In this document: positions 1 through 6,847 of the stretch, piece by piece
Position numbering within the stretch: position 1 is the stretch's first letter
Layout of the letters: each line of letters opens with the position of its first letter
Source of the DNA: Eubacterium sp.
GTDB taxonomy: Bacteria > Bacillota_A > Clostridia > Lachnospirales > Lachnospiraceae
NCBI GenBank assembly: GCA_024687845.1
Contig: JAILEL010000444.1
Location: 1 to 6,847, forward strand
Direction: 5' to 3'
Length of the DNA stretch: 6,847 nt
Notes under the pieces: model-generated
The model's input: only the letters and a program-made list of their open reading frames with translations
The model's database searches: none
Told to the model about the DNA's origin: nothing
Made by a program: the position numbers and the translations under genes

Positions 1-575
1 GTCTGTGCTATCTTCTGTCTTCCCGCCTGAACGATTGTTTCAAGAGTGTATGTATATTCATTTGTTACATTTATTCTCATTGCAGCTTCGCGGCTGTATG
101 CTCTGAATCCACTTGGAGCATCAGGAATGTCAGAGTTCGAAGCCTTTCTTACAACCCAGCTTCCAAAATGCTGAAGCTTCTTCTTCAGTGGAGAAAAATG
201 TGCCGTCTGATCGATAGGTCTGGCACCTATTACAATATCTGTCTTTCCTTCGATGATTGGTCTTACAATGGTTTCAATATCATCACCATTATACTGATTG
301 TCTGCATCAGTATTCACTATGATATCAGCACCATTTCTGAGACATGCATCAATACCTGCCATAAAGCCATGAGCAAGTCCTTTATTTCTTCGGAAATTAA
401 CTACGTAGTTAACTCCCCACCTTCTTGCCACCTCAACAGTAGCATCCTTACTTCCATCATTGATTATGAGATACTCAATCTCATCGATTCCATCGATATG
501 CTTTGGAAGATCATTAAGTGCAACTTCCAAGGTTTCAGCTTCATTGTAACATGGTACCTGAATAATAAGCTTCAT
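1..575 (-). CDS. Family 2 glycosyltransferase, polyprenyl-phosphate sugar synthase-like (partial, 3' end beyond left edge)
   Basis: This gene is open to the left edge; 191 codons plus two bases are visible. The product starts MKLIIQVPCYNEAETL, the nucleotide-sugar-binding first strand of a GT-A fold. NDGSKD follows at residues 39-44, the metal-binding DAD at 90-92 inside NTDADNQY, and SGFRAYSREAA at 155-165, an acceptor-side signature of the DPM1/GtrB-like branch of GT2. Enzymes of that branch transfer a sugar from a nucleotide donor to a polyprenyl phosphate at the cytoplasmic membrane face. Many carry C-terminal membrane helices; that part is outside the window, so I cannot say whether they exist here. 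The ATG at 575 is secure: an in-frame TAG lies at 587-585 and an AGGAGA ribosome site ends five bases upstream. The gene lies 62 bp downstream of the YfhO-family gene, which suggests it supplies that protein's lipid-linked donor. The sugar cannot be read from sequence. Membership in GT2 is firm; the polyprenyl-phosphate acceptor is likely. Confidence 0.93.
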   Translation of the reverse strand, partial: MKLIIQVPCYNEAETLEVALNDLPKHIDGIDEIEYLIINDGSKDATVEVARRWGVNYVVNFRRNKGLAHGFMAGIDACLRNGADIIVNTDADNQYNGDDIETIVRPIIEGKTDIVIGARPIDQTAHFSPLKKKLQHFGSWVVRKASNSDIPDAPSGFRAYSREAAMRINVTNEYTYTLETIVQAGRQKIAQ

Positions 576-580
576 CTGAA

Positions 581-586
581 TCTCCT
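581..586 (-). promoter_or_regulatory. Shine-Dalgarno site of the partial GT2 gene
   Basis: On the minus strand the bases read AGGAGA, with five bases (TTCAG) before the ATG at 575. This is the strongest ribosome site in the window and, with the in-frame stop at 587-585, fixes the start of the gene. Confidence 0.85.
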
Positions 587-627
587 ATCTTTTACATTTA
601 TACTTTTCTATTTAAACTATTTCTTAT

Positions 628-656
628 ATTGTAATATCTATTTCTCTTCCTGATAA
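628..656 (-). promoter_or_regulatory. Possible weak sigma-A-type promoter before the partial GT2 gene
   Basis: On the minus strand TTATCA (656-651) and TACAAT (633-628) are separated by exactly 17 bases. They match the -35 and -10 consensus at four and five of six positions. The site overlaps the last codons and stop of the upstream gene and would start transcription roughly 45 bases before the GT2 ATG, in the longest gap of the cluster. Matches this good are common by chance in AT-rich DNA, so this is only a candidate internal promoter. Confidence 0.25.
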
Positions 657-2998
657 GTAGCTGACTTTGTTTTCTTAAGTTCAAAAGCACTAAGAATAAT
701 ACTGATTATCACTATCAGTGCCACACTTACAGCTGTAACTATAAGGAACAGCACCTGACCTTGTGAATTGAATCTATACTCAACTGTATGTTCTCCTGCT
801 GTAAGTAAAACTGCATTGAACAGATAATTGACCTTATGATTTTCTGCCTTAGCTCCATCTACATAGACTTCCCAGCCACCGTTATTATATTCATTAAATA
901 CCAGAAGTCTGTCAGCATCAGCTTTAACGCTAAGGAGAATATCATCCCTTTTATCACTAATTATTTTTATATTATCTGATTCATTTGCATCCGCGATAGC
1001 ATTTTCACCAAGCGGCAGAATGTCAGCCAGTTCTTTCTCATCTGTAAATACCAACCCGTCAGTATATCCTTCTGACATTTTCTGGAGAATATGTTCCTGT
1101 GTATCTAACCACTGAACGTTCTTTGCAAGGTAGAATCTGTCTGCGAAATGTTCTGTCTGATATACCGTAATTCCATCTGAAGCTTCCAAAGCCTTATAGT
1201 AGCCGCTGGTCTCAATGTTTTCAGCTTTTTTTGACCCTGCTATTATATCCACTCCGGCGTATTGAAGCAAGGGGTAATTATCAACCCCTGAACCTCTGGA
1301 GTCTGTAGCTGATGGATACATCTTATCATCAATCAGCTTCATGTAGCTTTTTATATCTTCATTTGTATTGATCAGGCTGTGCGCCTCAATACTTTTCATA
1401 CCATAATATACATTTGAATTCGGAAACATTGTCCAGCCCGAATATGTATATATCCTGAATCTGCCATTCTCCTGCATATAGGAGATACTTTCTGTTGGTT
1501 CAGGAATAACCTCTGCAGGTGCTTTAGCAAGAGGATTTCTTCGACCTGCAAAATACGTCATATTGAGAAGTACAGCAAGAATTATAATAATATATGCAGC
1601 ATAGTCAACTGCTCTTTTTCCCGATGGCTTATTATCTGTGTTCTGTCCATCCTCCTCATCCTTTTCACTATTTTTTGCACCAGCCGAAAGGAAAAGCTCA
1701 ATGGCTATTACTGTTGGTGCGCCAAACACGAAAAGACTGAATAATTCTTTGCCCTTAGGAATATAATACATTGCGACAGTAAGTGCAATTGTAAGTAATG
1801 CATATACTATCCATCTTATCTTTAGATTTCTATAATACTCTCTATTCTCAAATATATCATCTAACTGAGTGGCTGCTATCAAACTTCCAAGAAATGGAAT
1901 CAGATTGAGCACTCTTATTTTAAGAGATGTACTTATTGCCGGAATATGTGCATAAACCTTATCAAGCAGATGTGTATAAGTGAGCAGTACGCACACAATA
2001 AGAGTCACTATCCAGAAGGTCTGACGTTTATATTTATATCTGAAAACAGCAAAAGTGAGCAGTACAAGAACCACTATTCCAACATAGCCACAGGATTCAA
2101 ATATATTCAACTCGTATCCAGTTTCTCTATAATACGGAACTGCAAAGGATTTAAGGTTATTCAGTGCCAGTGTGACACCTGAAAGACCGCCTCTAATTTC
2201 CAGATAGCCACTCTTTACAGCCATCCTGTATACATAATAAACATAGGATGCAGAGGCAATCACTCCAATCACAAATGCAGCAACAAAATGCAATCCTACT
2301 AATATAACGTCTTTAAAATTCTTATACTCAATAATTGTATATATAACGATATATGGAACAAACATGTAGAAGGAGTACGCTGCAAATGCAGGCATTCCCG
2401 CAACACACATCATATATACTACAAGTGACAGTTTGAAAATATCCGACTTTCTTCTCTCCATCATCAGCCTGTAACCGACAGCAAAAAGAACCGGAAGCAT
2501 CATCATTACATCTGTATGAGCCCAGTAATGCCACATTACAAGTGAAGAAGAAAGTCCGTAGGAAACACCGCCGACTATAGCCGCTACATTTCCCTTTCCC
2601 AGTCTTTTAATAAAAACACACATTCCGAAATATGCTATCGAATACTTCAGAATCGAATTCAGAAGTATAGCATATTTTAATGGGAGAAGATATACCCAGT
2701 TAACCGGATTCAGAAAATAATTAAAGCTTTCCGGATATCCGAATGCATTATAATTATTCCAGAATGAATAATCTCCCTGGTAGAATTTTCTGAAAATCTC
2801 AGGAAAATGTGAATCTATCGGATCTGTCAGACTTGGGCCGGTCGCTTCTATTCCATAAACATCCCACGGTTTTACCGTGTACATGAAATTCGTCGGCGAT
2901 AGAATATACTTCCCTGACCAAACAGGAAAATAAAGCAGCCCGATCATTATAAACCATATTAAGATTATTAATCGATTTTCTTTAATAAAGTTTTTCAT
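638..2998 (-). CDS. YfhO-family polytopic membrane protein (GT-C-like, probable polyprenyl-linked sugar transferase)
   Basis: The 786-residue product is close to the usual YfhO length. A first membrane helix spans about residues 9-27. An acidic external loop follows (WD at 45-46, then DPIDSHFPE at 59-67), typical of GT-C enzymes, whose first loop carries the catalytic or metal-binding acid. Further hydrophobic segments lie near 100-130, 138-155, 163-180, 188-223, 230-257, 303-320, 327-344, 363-378, 395-412, 418-438 and 465-484. A soluble, probably extracytoplasmic domain covers about 490-745 and includes the family-typical GGWEVYVDG (707-715) and AGEHTVEYRF (734-743). A last helix lies near 748-770, followed by a short Lys-rich tail. 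In Bacillus and Listeria, YfhO-type proteins work with a CsbB-like GT2 enzyme to add sugars to teichoic acids; the GT2 gene just downstream fits that. Polymer and sugar here are unknown. The ATG at 2998 has only a weak ribosome site, but it places the first helix correctly. The gap from the preceding gene is 38 bp. Confidence 0.9.
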   Translation of the reverse strand: MKNFIKENRLIILIWFIMIGLLYFPVWSGKYILSPTNFMYTVKPWDVYGIEATGPSLTDPIDSHFPEIFRKFYQGDYSFWNNYNAFGYPESFNYFLNPVNWVYLLPLKYAILLNSILKYSIAYFGMCVFIKRLGKGNVAAIVGGVSYGLSSSLVMWHYWAHTDVMMMLPVLFAVGYRLMMERRKSDIFKLSLVVYMMCVAGMPAFAAYSFYMFVPYIVIYTIIEYKNFKDVILVGLHFVAAFVIGVIASASYVYYVYRMAVKSGYLEIRGGLSGVTLALNNLKSFAVPYYRETGYELNIFESCGYVGIVVLVLLTFAVFRYKYKRQTFWIVTLIVCVLLTYTHLLDKVYAHIPAISTSLKIRVLNLIPFLGSLIAATQLDDIFENREYYRNLKIRWIVYALLTIALTVAMYYIPKGKELFSLFVFGAPTVIAIELFLSAGAKNSEKDEEDGQNTDNKPSGKRAVDYAAYIIIILAVLLNMTYFAGRRNPLAKAPAEVIPEPTESISYMQENGRFRIYTYSGWTMFPNSNVYYGMKSIEAHSLINTNEDIKSYMKLIDDKMYPSATDSRGSGVDNYPLLQYAGVDIIAGSKKAENIETSGYYKALEASDGITVYQTEHFADRFYLAKNVQWLDTQEHILQKMSEGYTDGLVFTDEKELADILPLGENAIADANESDNIKIISDKRDDILLSVKADADRLLVFNEYNNGGWEVYVDGAKAENHKVNYLFNAVLLTAGEHTVEYRFNSQGQVLFLIVTAVSVALIVIISIILSAFELKKTKSATYQEEK

Positions 2999-3036
2999 AA
3001 GTATAATTCTCTGTCTGAATAATTCTATTTCAAACT

Positions 3037-6000
3037 CTACTTCAAAAGTACTGCTTCTGTTCGATACAGTTTATTTTGATATAAGACGCATATTTTATAT
3101 TCGCCATCTTCAATCTCATCTCTGCCGGTTCTACATCTGAAACCGGAGAACTCAACTCCAATCTCATCATGGAAGGTCTCAGCAACATCCTTACGATGTA
3201 CCTTGGAAGTATTTATTCGATAGTTTTTATTTTCACCTTCTAAAATGACATCAACTCTCATGTCAATATTTTCCAGAGAGCCCTTTTCAAGTGCCCAGCC
3301 TTCTATATAAACACACCAGCCACAGCTCTTGATATCAATGCCACCAATCAGTTTCTCATCCACTACGAATCTTGAAAGATCCTGTACTTCACTAACTTTG
3401 TATTCATTCAGAATCTCATAATTATTTCTGAAATCACAATCAAGCTGTGAAAGATTACTGTTGTAAAATGGATCGGTTCCCTTATACTGCGGATGCTTCT
3501 TATACAGTCTGTCCTGCTCATTCATCAGACGTCTGAACTTCTGCTTATCCATGTTGTCATCACCACGGCTCAGAGATTCATGATGATAAAGCACAGCATC
3601 ATTTCTGATCACATTATAATATCCCTTTTCAACAAGCTTGAAGCATAGGTCTATGTCATTATAGGCAACCGCAAAGGATTCGTCAAAGCCTTCAATCTCA
3701 TCGTATTTATCCTTCTTAACCAGAAGGCAGGCAGCAGTTACAGCAAGACAGTCAAAATCAAGCCTGTTCCTGTTAAAATAGTAATTTATACTATCATCCA
3801 TTTTGGCAAATTCATGCACAGGACCACTTGCAATATTTATTACACCGGCATGCTGAATAAGTGTTGTATTCGGATAAAGCAGCTTAGCTCCTACAGCCCC
3901 TACATGAGGAAGGCACGCTTGTCCCAGCATTCTCTCCAACCACTCAGCTTCAATGATTTCAATATCATCATTAAGGAATAATATATAATCACCCCTTGCA
4001 GCCTTTGCGCCAACATTACACATATAGGAGAAGTTGAAATCCTTCTTATCATATATGTACGTGCCATTATGCTCTGCAACTATTTGGGTATATTGGCTTT
4101 TATTCTCTTCACTGCTTCCGTTATCAACAACAACGAATTCATAATTTTTGTAATTAGTAATACTTGAAAATGAATCAAGGCACTGTCTCAGAATCTCAGG
4201 ATTATCCTTGGAAGGAATAACAACACTTACAAGAGGATTGTCTGATGGTTTATAATTTACTCTGTACTGATAAACTTCAGGAATCCATTCAACTGTAGCT
4301 TCCCAACCTCTTCTCTTAAGAGCAGCTTCTTTACAGCCCTTTGCGGCATCCTTAACGTATTCCTTTGCCTCAGGGTTGATAGATGTAGATTCTTTTCTTT
4401 CAAGCCAGTGATAAAGTATCTTATCTATATGGGCAATTCTGTCAGTCTTCTCTGTAAATCTAAGAACGAAATCATAATCCTGGCAACCGTCATACTCTGA
4501 TCTAAGCCCACCAATTTCCTTCGCAATAGAAGTTCTATAGGTACTGAAATGACAGGTGTACATATATGACATGAGAGTGTCAGGTGACCAGTCAGGTTTA
4601 AAGAATGGAGTGTGTCTGTTCTCTCCATTATCATCCACCTTATCCTCATCACTATAGATAAAATCAAGAGTTTTATCCTCATTCAGTTTTTTTACAACCT
4701 CATAAAGTGCATTTGGACGAAGGATATCATCACAATCCAGGAAGGAAACATATTCTCCTGTAGCTGCCTCAAGCGCAGTATTGGTACATGCAGATATTCT
4801 TCCGTTCTCCTGTCTGAAGATAACCTTTATTCTCTTACGATCCTTCCAACGGTATTTCTTCAGAGTTTTTCTGACATTTTTATAGGTTGAACAGTCATCT
4901 ACCAGAATCAGTTCAAAATTTTTATAATACTGAGCTCTAACCGACTCGATACATTTGATAAGATGTCTGTCTTCTACATTATAAACAGGTACAAGGATTG
5001 AAATCTTTGGATTATAATCAAAGGTTTCATCCTTACTATATGTATTCTCAAGAGTCATAATCCAGGATTCATAATCACCCTCTGTTTCAGCCAGAAGAGC
5101 TTTGACTTTAAGCTGATCCTGTTTTTCCTTCTCTTCCTTCTTTTTTCTCTCGAGCTCGTCAGCTCTTACCTTTTTCCTGAATTCATAGCTTCTCTTAACC
5201 TTTTTAGGTCCATAGGTAAAGAGCGTGTATGCTCCGAAAAATGGATTCTTTATACATCTTTTGATCTTATTTATCTTATTGGAAAGGAGAATAATCTGCT
5301 GATCTCTATCCTGAACCTGCTGGATCATTTCCTTTGTTGTTTCATAATATTCATGTTCAACATCACGAAGATGGCTTATTTCCTTATCTTTATCTTCGAT
5401 AAGATTCTCAAGATTACTTACATGGTCATTCTTTAGATCAAGTTCTTTTGTAAGGTTAGCAACATGCTTGTTATTCAGCTCCAGCTCTTCGGTAAGATTT
5501 GAAACATGCTTATCCTTAAGACGGAGTTCCTCATCCAGCTTCTCAACCTTATTTTCCAGATTGCCGATATGACTATCCTTTTCAGTAATAAGATTGGTCT
5601 TATAATCAATCTCATCCTTCAGTCCATCCAGAGTTTTGGCAGGACTTGTATAACGGCTGAGATAGATATATTTTCTGTTCTTGCCATGAACATACTGCTG
5701 GAACTTATCTTCCATTTCCTCGTAAATGTGACAAGCTTCACCAGCAAGACCAAAAAGTTCAAGGAAACTTCCTATCTCAATTCGTGGGCTAAGATAAACA
5801 GCCTTTTCATTATAGAGATAAACCAGCATTCTGTAACGAAGAAAATCTATCGGAACAGGGAACCTTAAAACCCACTCATAATCAATACAGGTCAGAGTTT
5901 CTTTTATTCCGGAATAATCATATAAATCATCTGTCTCACTATCATTTGCTGCATCCTTTTTAGGAAAAGAAAAAATGCGGATAAAATTGCTGAAGATGCA

Positions 6001-6444
6001 GTCTAAGTTACATACACTCACCCCAGGAATTCCTTCCTCCGGGCTGCATTCTTCAAAAACGGCTTTAAAGTCATCAGTAATCTTAAATGGCTGTTTGAAT
6101 TCATCATTAATATCTAAAAGCGTCTCCATAATACTGCTGAGCTTACTTACGATTAACTGAATATCATCATTACCAAAATCTATACCCTTCAGAATATCCT
6201 CACCGGATACGAATTCGAATCTTACTCCATTTTTAACTGCAGTATATTTAACAGGCTCAATGTTTTTATAAAGCTTATTTAATAGATCAAAGTTTTCCTT
6301 TATAGTCTCAATATGTTTCTCAGCCTTCTTACACTGAGGTCTCTTAACTACATATTTTCCATCATTTCCGGACATGACAAAAGTAGCCACTTGAAAATCT
6401 GGCTTTCTATGAGAATTATATTTTCCATAAAGAACTTTATCCAT
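3037..6444 (-). CDS. Multidomain kinase-like / coiled-coil / tandem GT2 glycosyltransferase
   Basis: The 1135-residue product is cytoplasmic, with no signal peptide or membrane helix. Residues 1-260 look like a divergent kinase/APH-type fold: a possible nucleotide-binding Lys34 (YVVKRP), a hinge-like FEFVSGEDI (76-84), Asp148 and Asn153 spaced as in the kinase HxDxxxxN loop, and IDYEW (187-191) in the place of the metal-binding Asp. Residues about 273-395 are a charged coiled coil with 14-residue repeats, followed by a basic linker. GT2 domain A (about 479-690) has ISILVPVYN, LVDDCS, DCDD (570-573), YSDEDKVD and QDYDF (655-659). GT2 domain B (about 736-1000) has VSVVIPSKDN, VVDNGS, LNDDIE (824-829), NDIDLC (929-934) and HHES (954-957). 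Both keep their catalytic signatures and resemble tandem GT2 enzymes of rhamnan-like and other surface polysaccharides. Residues about 1027-1135 form a separate, probably beta-rich domain. An in-frame TGA at 6459-6457 fixes the ATG at 6444. GT assignment is firm; the kinase-like call is inference from motifs. Donor sugars are unknown. Confidence 0.93.
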   Translation of the reverse strand: MDKVLYGKYNSHRKPDFQVATFVMSGNDGKYVVKRPQCKKAEKHIETIKENFDLLNKLYKNIEPVKYTAVKNGVRFEFVSGEDILKGIDFGNDDIQLIVSKLSSIMETLLDINDEFKQPFKITDDFKAVFEECSPEEGIPGVSVCNLDCIFSNFIRIFSFPKKDAANDSETDDLYDYSGIKETLTCIDYEWVLRFPVPIDFLRYRMLVYLYNEKAVYLSPRIEIGSFLELFGLAGEACHIYEEMEDKFQQYVHGKNRKYIYLSRYTSPAKTLDGLKDEIDYKTNLITEKDSHIGNLENKVEKLDEELRLKDKHVSNLTEELELNNKHVANLTKELDLKNDHVSNLENLIEDKDKEISHLRDVEHEYYETTKEMIQQVQDRDQQIILLSNKINKIKRCIKNPFFGAYTLFTYGPKKVKRSYEFRKKVRADELERKKKEEKEKQDQLKVKALLAETEGDYESWIMTLENTYSKDETFDYNPKISILVPVYNVEDRHLIKCIESVRAQYYKNFELILVDDCSTYKNVRKTLKKYRWKDRKRIKVIFRQENGRISACTNTALEAATGEYVSFLDCDDILRPNALYEVVKKLNEDKTLDFIYSDEDKVDDNGENRHTPFFKPDWSPDTLMSYMYTCHFSTYRTSIAKEIGGLRSEYDGCQDYDFVLRFTEKTDRIAHIDKILYHWLERKESTSINPEAKEYVKDAAKGCKEAALKRRGWEATVEWIPEVYQYRVNYKPSDNPLVSVVIPSKDNPEILRQCLDSFSSITNYKNYEFVVVDNGSSEENKSQYTQIVAEHNGTYIYDKKDFNFSYMCNVGAKAARGDYILFLNDDIEIIEAEWLERMLGQACLPHVGAVGAKLLYPNTTLIQHAGVINIASGPVHEFAKMDDSINYYFNRNRLDFDCLAVTAACLLVKKDKYDEIEGFDESFAVAYNDIDLCFKLVEKGYYNVIRNDAVLYHHESLSRGDDNMDKQKFRRLMNEQDRLYKKHPQYKGTDPFYNSNLSQLDCDFRNNYEILNEYKVSEVQDLSRFVVDEKLIGGIDIKSCGWCVYIEGWALEKGSLENIDMRVDVILEGENKNYRINTSKVHRKDVAETFHDEIGVEFSGFRCRTGRDEIEDGEYKICVLYQNKLYRTEAVLLK
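5368..5577 (-). repeat. Imperfect 42-bp tandem repeats coding 14-residue coiled-coil units
   Basis: Within the large glycosyltransferase gene, residues 290-359 repeat a pattern of the form KHVxNLxxELxLxx. Full units lie at residues 311-324, 325-338 and 339-352, and a decayed fourth starts at 353 (DKEISHL). An earlier related unit (DSHIGNL, 290-296) is offset by 21 residues. Each unit is two heptads with hydrophobic residues at a/d positions, so the repeats extend a continuous coiled coil. The DNA copies have diverged but still share recognisable blocks such as the bases coding for HV and NL. This points to past duplication of a 42-bp unit rather than an unstable recent expansion. Confidence 0.8.
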
Positions 6445-6464
6445 CGTTTTCTTATCTCACTCTT

Positions 6465-6847
6465 TTAATTCTTACAAACAACTATAAATGAATTGGCGAA
6501 TTCTTCAAAATCCCCATCATCACATATATCATCTATGGCCTTTACCTCATCAAATACCCGGATTGTTCCATCTGTAAAATCCGGAGATTCAGACTTAATG
6601 TCGCCTCTCTTAGGAAGATTATTTTCACTAAAAATCTCCGTAGTAAATACATAATCCGGTATAGGGTAATAAAACGTCATATCTGTAAAGAAATGTCTAA
6701 TCAGCATATCAATAAGCTTTTTTCTACCAAGTCTATTAATTTCACCAACATCAGAAGCGCCAGCAAAATATTTTATACCAAACCGGTTAGCAGCGACAAT
6801 AATTAAAATGCCATCTTGTTTTAACATCTTTGAGGCAAGGTTTAAGG
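6465..6847 (-). CDS. Class I SAM-dependent methyltransferase (partial, 5' end beyond right edge)
   Basis: The visible 126 residues run open into the right edge. The Met coded at 6827 is internal, because the frame continues upstream as LNLASK without a stop. The fragment begins in the late part of a Rossmann methyltransferase fold: a helix and turn (MLKQDG), then strand GILIIVAANRFG, a pattern seen in surface-polysaccharide methyltransferases with an ENRFGLKYFAG-type motif (here ANRFGIKYFAG). FYYPIPDYVFTTEIFS and LPKRGD follow, both typical of that group, and the end NSFIVVCKN is the usual closing strand. The SAM-binding glycine motif lies outside the window, so activity cannot be judged. It stops 20 bp before the large glycosyltransferase gene, implying co-transcription. 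A role in methylating a sugar of the glycan, perhaps as an end cap, is inference. Confidence 0.8.
   Translation of the reverse strand, partial: LNLASKMLKQDGILIIVAANRFGIKYFAGASDVGEINRLGRKKLIDMLIRHFFTDMTFYYPIPDYVFTTEIFSENNLPKRGDIKSESPDFTDGTIRVFDEVKAIDDICDDGDFEEFANSFIVVCKN

Noticed and set aside
576..637. Intrinsic terminator in the 62-bp gap
   Set aside because: The gap is AT-rich but I see no GC-rich stem followed by a T-run on the minus strand.
168..653. Plus-strand open frame of 161 codons
   Set aside because: It lies antisense to the GT2 gene, whose conserved motifs (PCYNE, NTDADNQY, SGFRAYSR) prove the minus-strand reading. The plus-strand translation is Ile/Ser/Cys-rich without any family pattern.
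2328..2534. Minus-strand open frame inside the YfhO-family gene, and another at 4425-4682 inside the glycosyltransferase gene
   Set aside because: They overlap conserved coding sequence in another frame and their translations show no family features.
5368..5577. Repeats considered as a CRISPR array or non-coding tandem repeat
   Set aside because: The units are contiguous without spacers, imperfect, in frame, and encode coiled-coil heptads.
5506..5868. Plus-strand open frame of 120 codons, and similar ones at 1946-2182, 4612-4890 and 5975-6160
   Set aside because: All lie opposite well-supported minus-strand genes, have no recognisable domain, and are expected by chance from AT-rich antisense DNA.
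6445..6464. Frameshift splitting a single methyltransferase-kinase fusion gene
   Set aside because: The methyltransferase frame closes with TAA at 6467-6465 after a normal family C-terminus. The kinase-like frame has its own TGA at 6459-6457 just before its ATG. Two genes are the simpler reading.

Overview
The window looks like part of a cell-surface polysaccharide locus from an AT-rich, low-GC Firmicute. Lachnospiraceae (Butyrivibrio, Roseburia and relatives) is my best guess. That rests on AGA/ATA-rich codon use, the recognisable style of the glycosyltransferase and methyltransferase sequences, and a large fused glycosyltransferase of a type I associate with that family. No rRNA, tRNA, mobile element, CRISPR array or phage gene is visible.

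All four genes lie on the minus strand, so transcription runs from high to low coordinates. In that order they are: (1) the C-terminal end of a class I SAM-dependent methyltransferase, cut by the right edge (6847-6465); (2) a 1135-residue multidomain protein (6444-3037) with a kinase-like N-terminal module, a repeat-bearing coiled coil, two GT2 glycosyltransferase domains and a C-terminal domain that is probably beta-rich; (3) a 786-residue YfhO-family polytopic membrane protein (2998-638); and (4) the N-terminal 191 residues of a dolichol-phosphate-mannose-synthase-like GT2 enzyme, cut by the left edge (575-1). Gaps are 20, 38 and 62 bp, as in an operon. The window is almost wholly coding and no stretch over 300 bp lacks a gene.

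The genes suggest two linked activities. Genes 1 and 2 place a methyltransferase, a kinase-like fold, a coiled coil and polymerising-type glycosyltransferases side by side. These resemble the parts of the WbdD/WbdA system of E. coli O8/O9a, where a methyltransferase-kinase with a coiled-coil ruler caps and measures a polysaccharide chain. Genes 3 and 4 resemble the CsbB/YfhO-type pair, in which a GT2 enzyme charges undecaprenyl phosphate with a sugar and a GT-C-like membrane protein moves that sugar onto a surface polymer outside the membrane. A joint role in building, terminating and decorating a wall-associated glycan is inference. The gene families themselves are clear from sequence.
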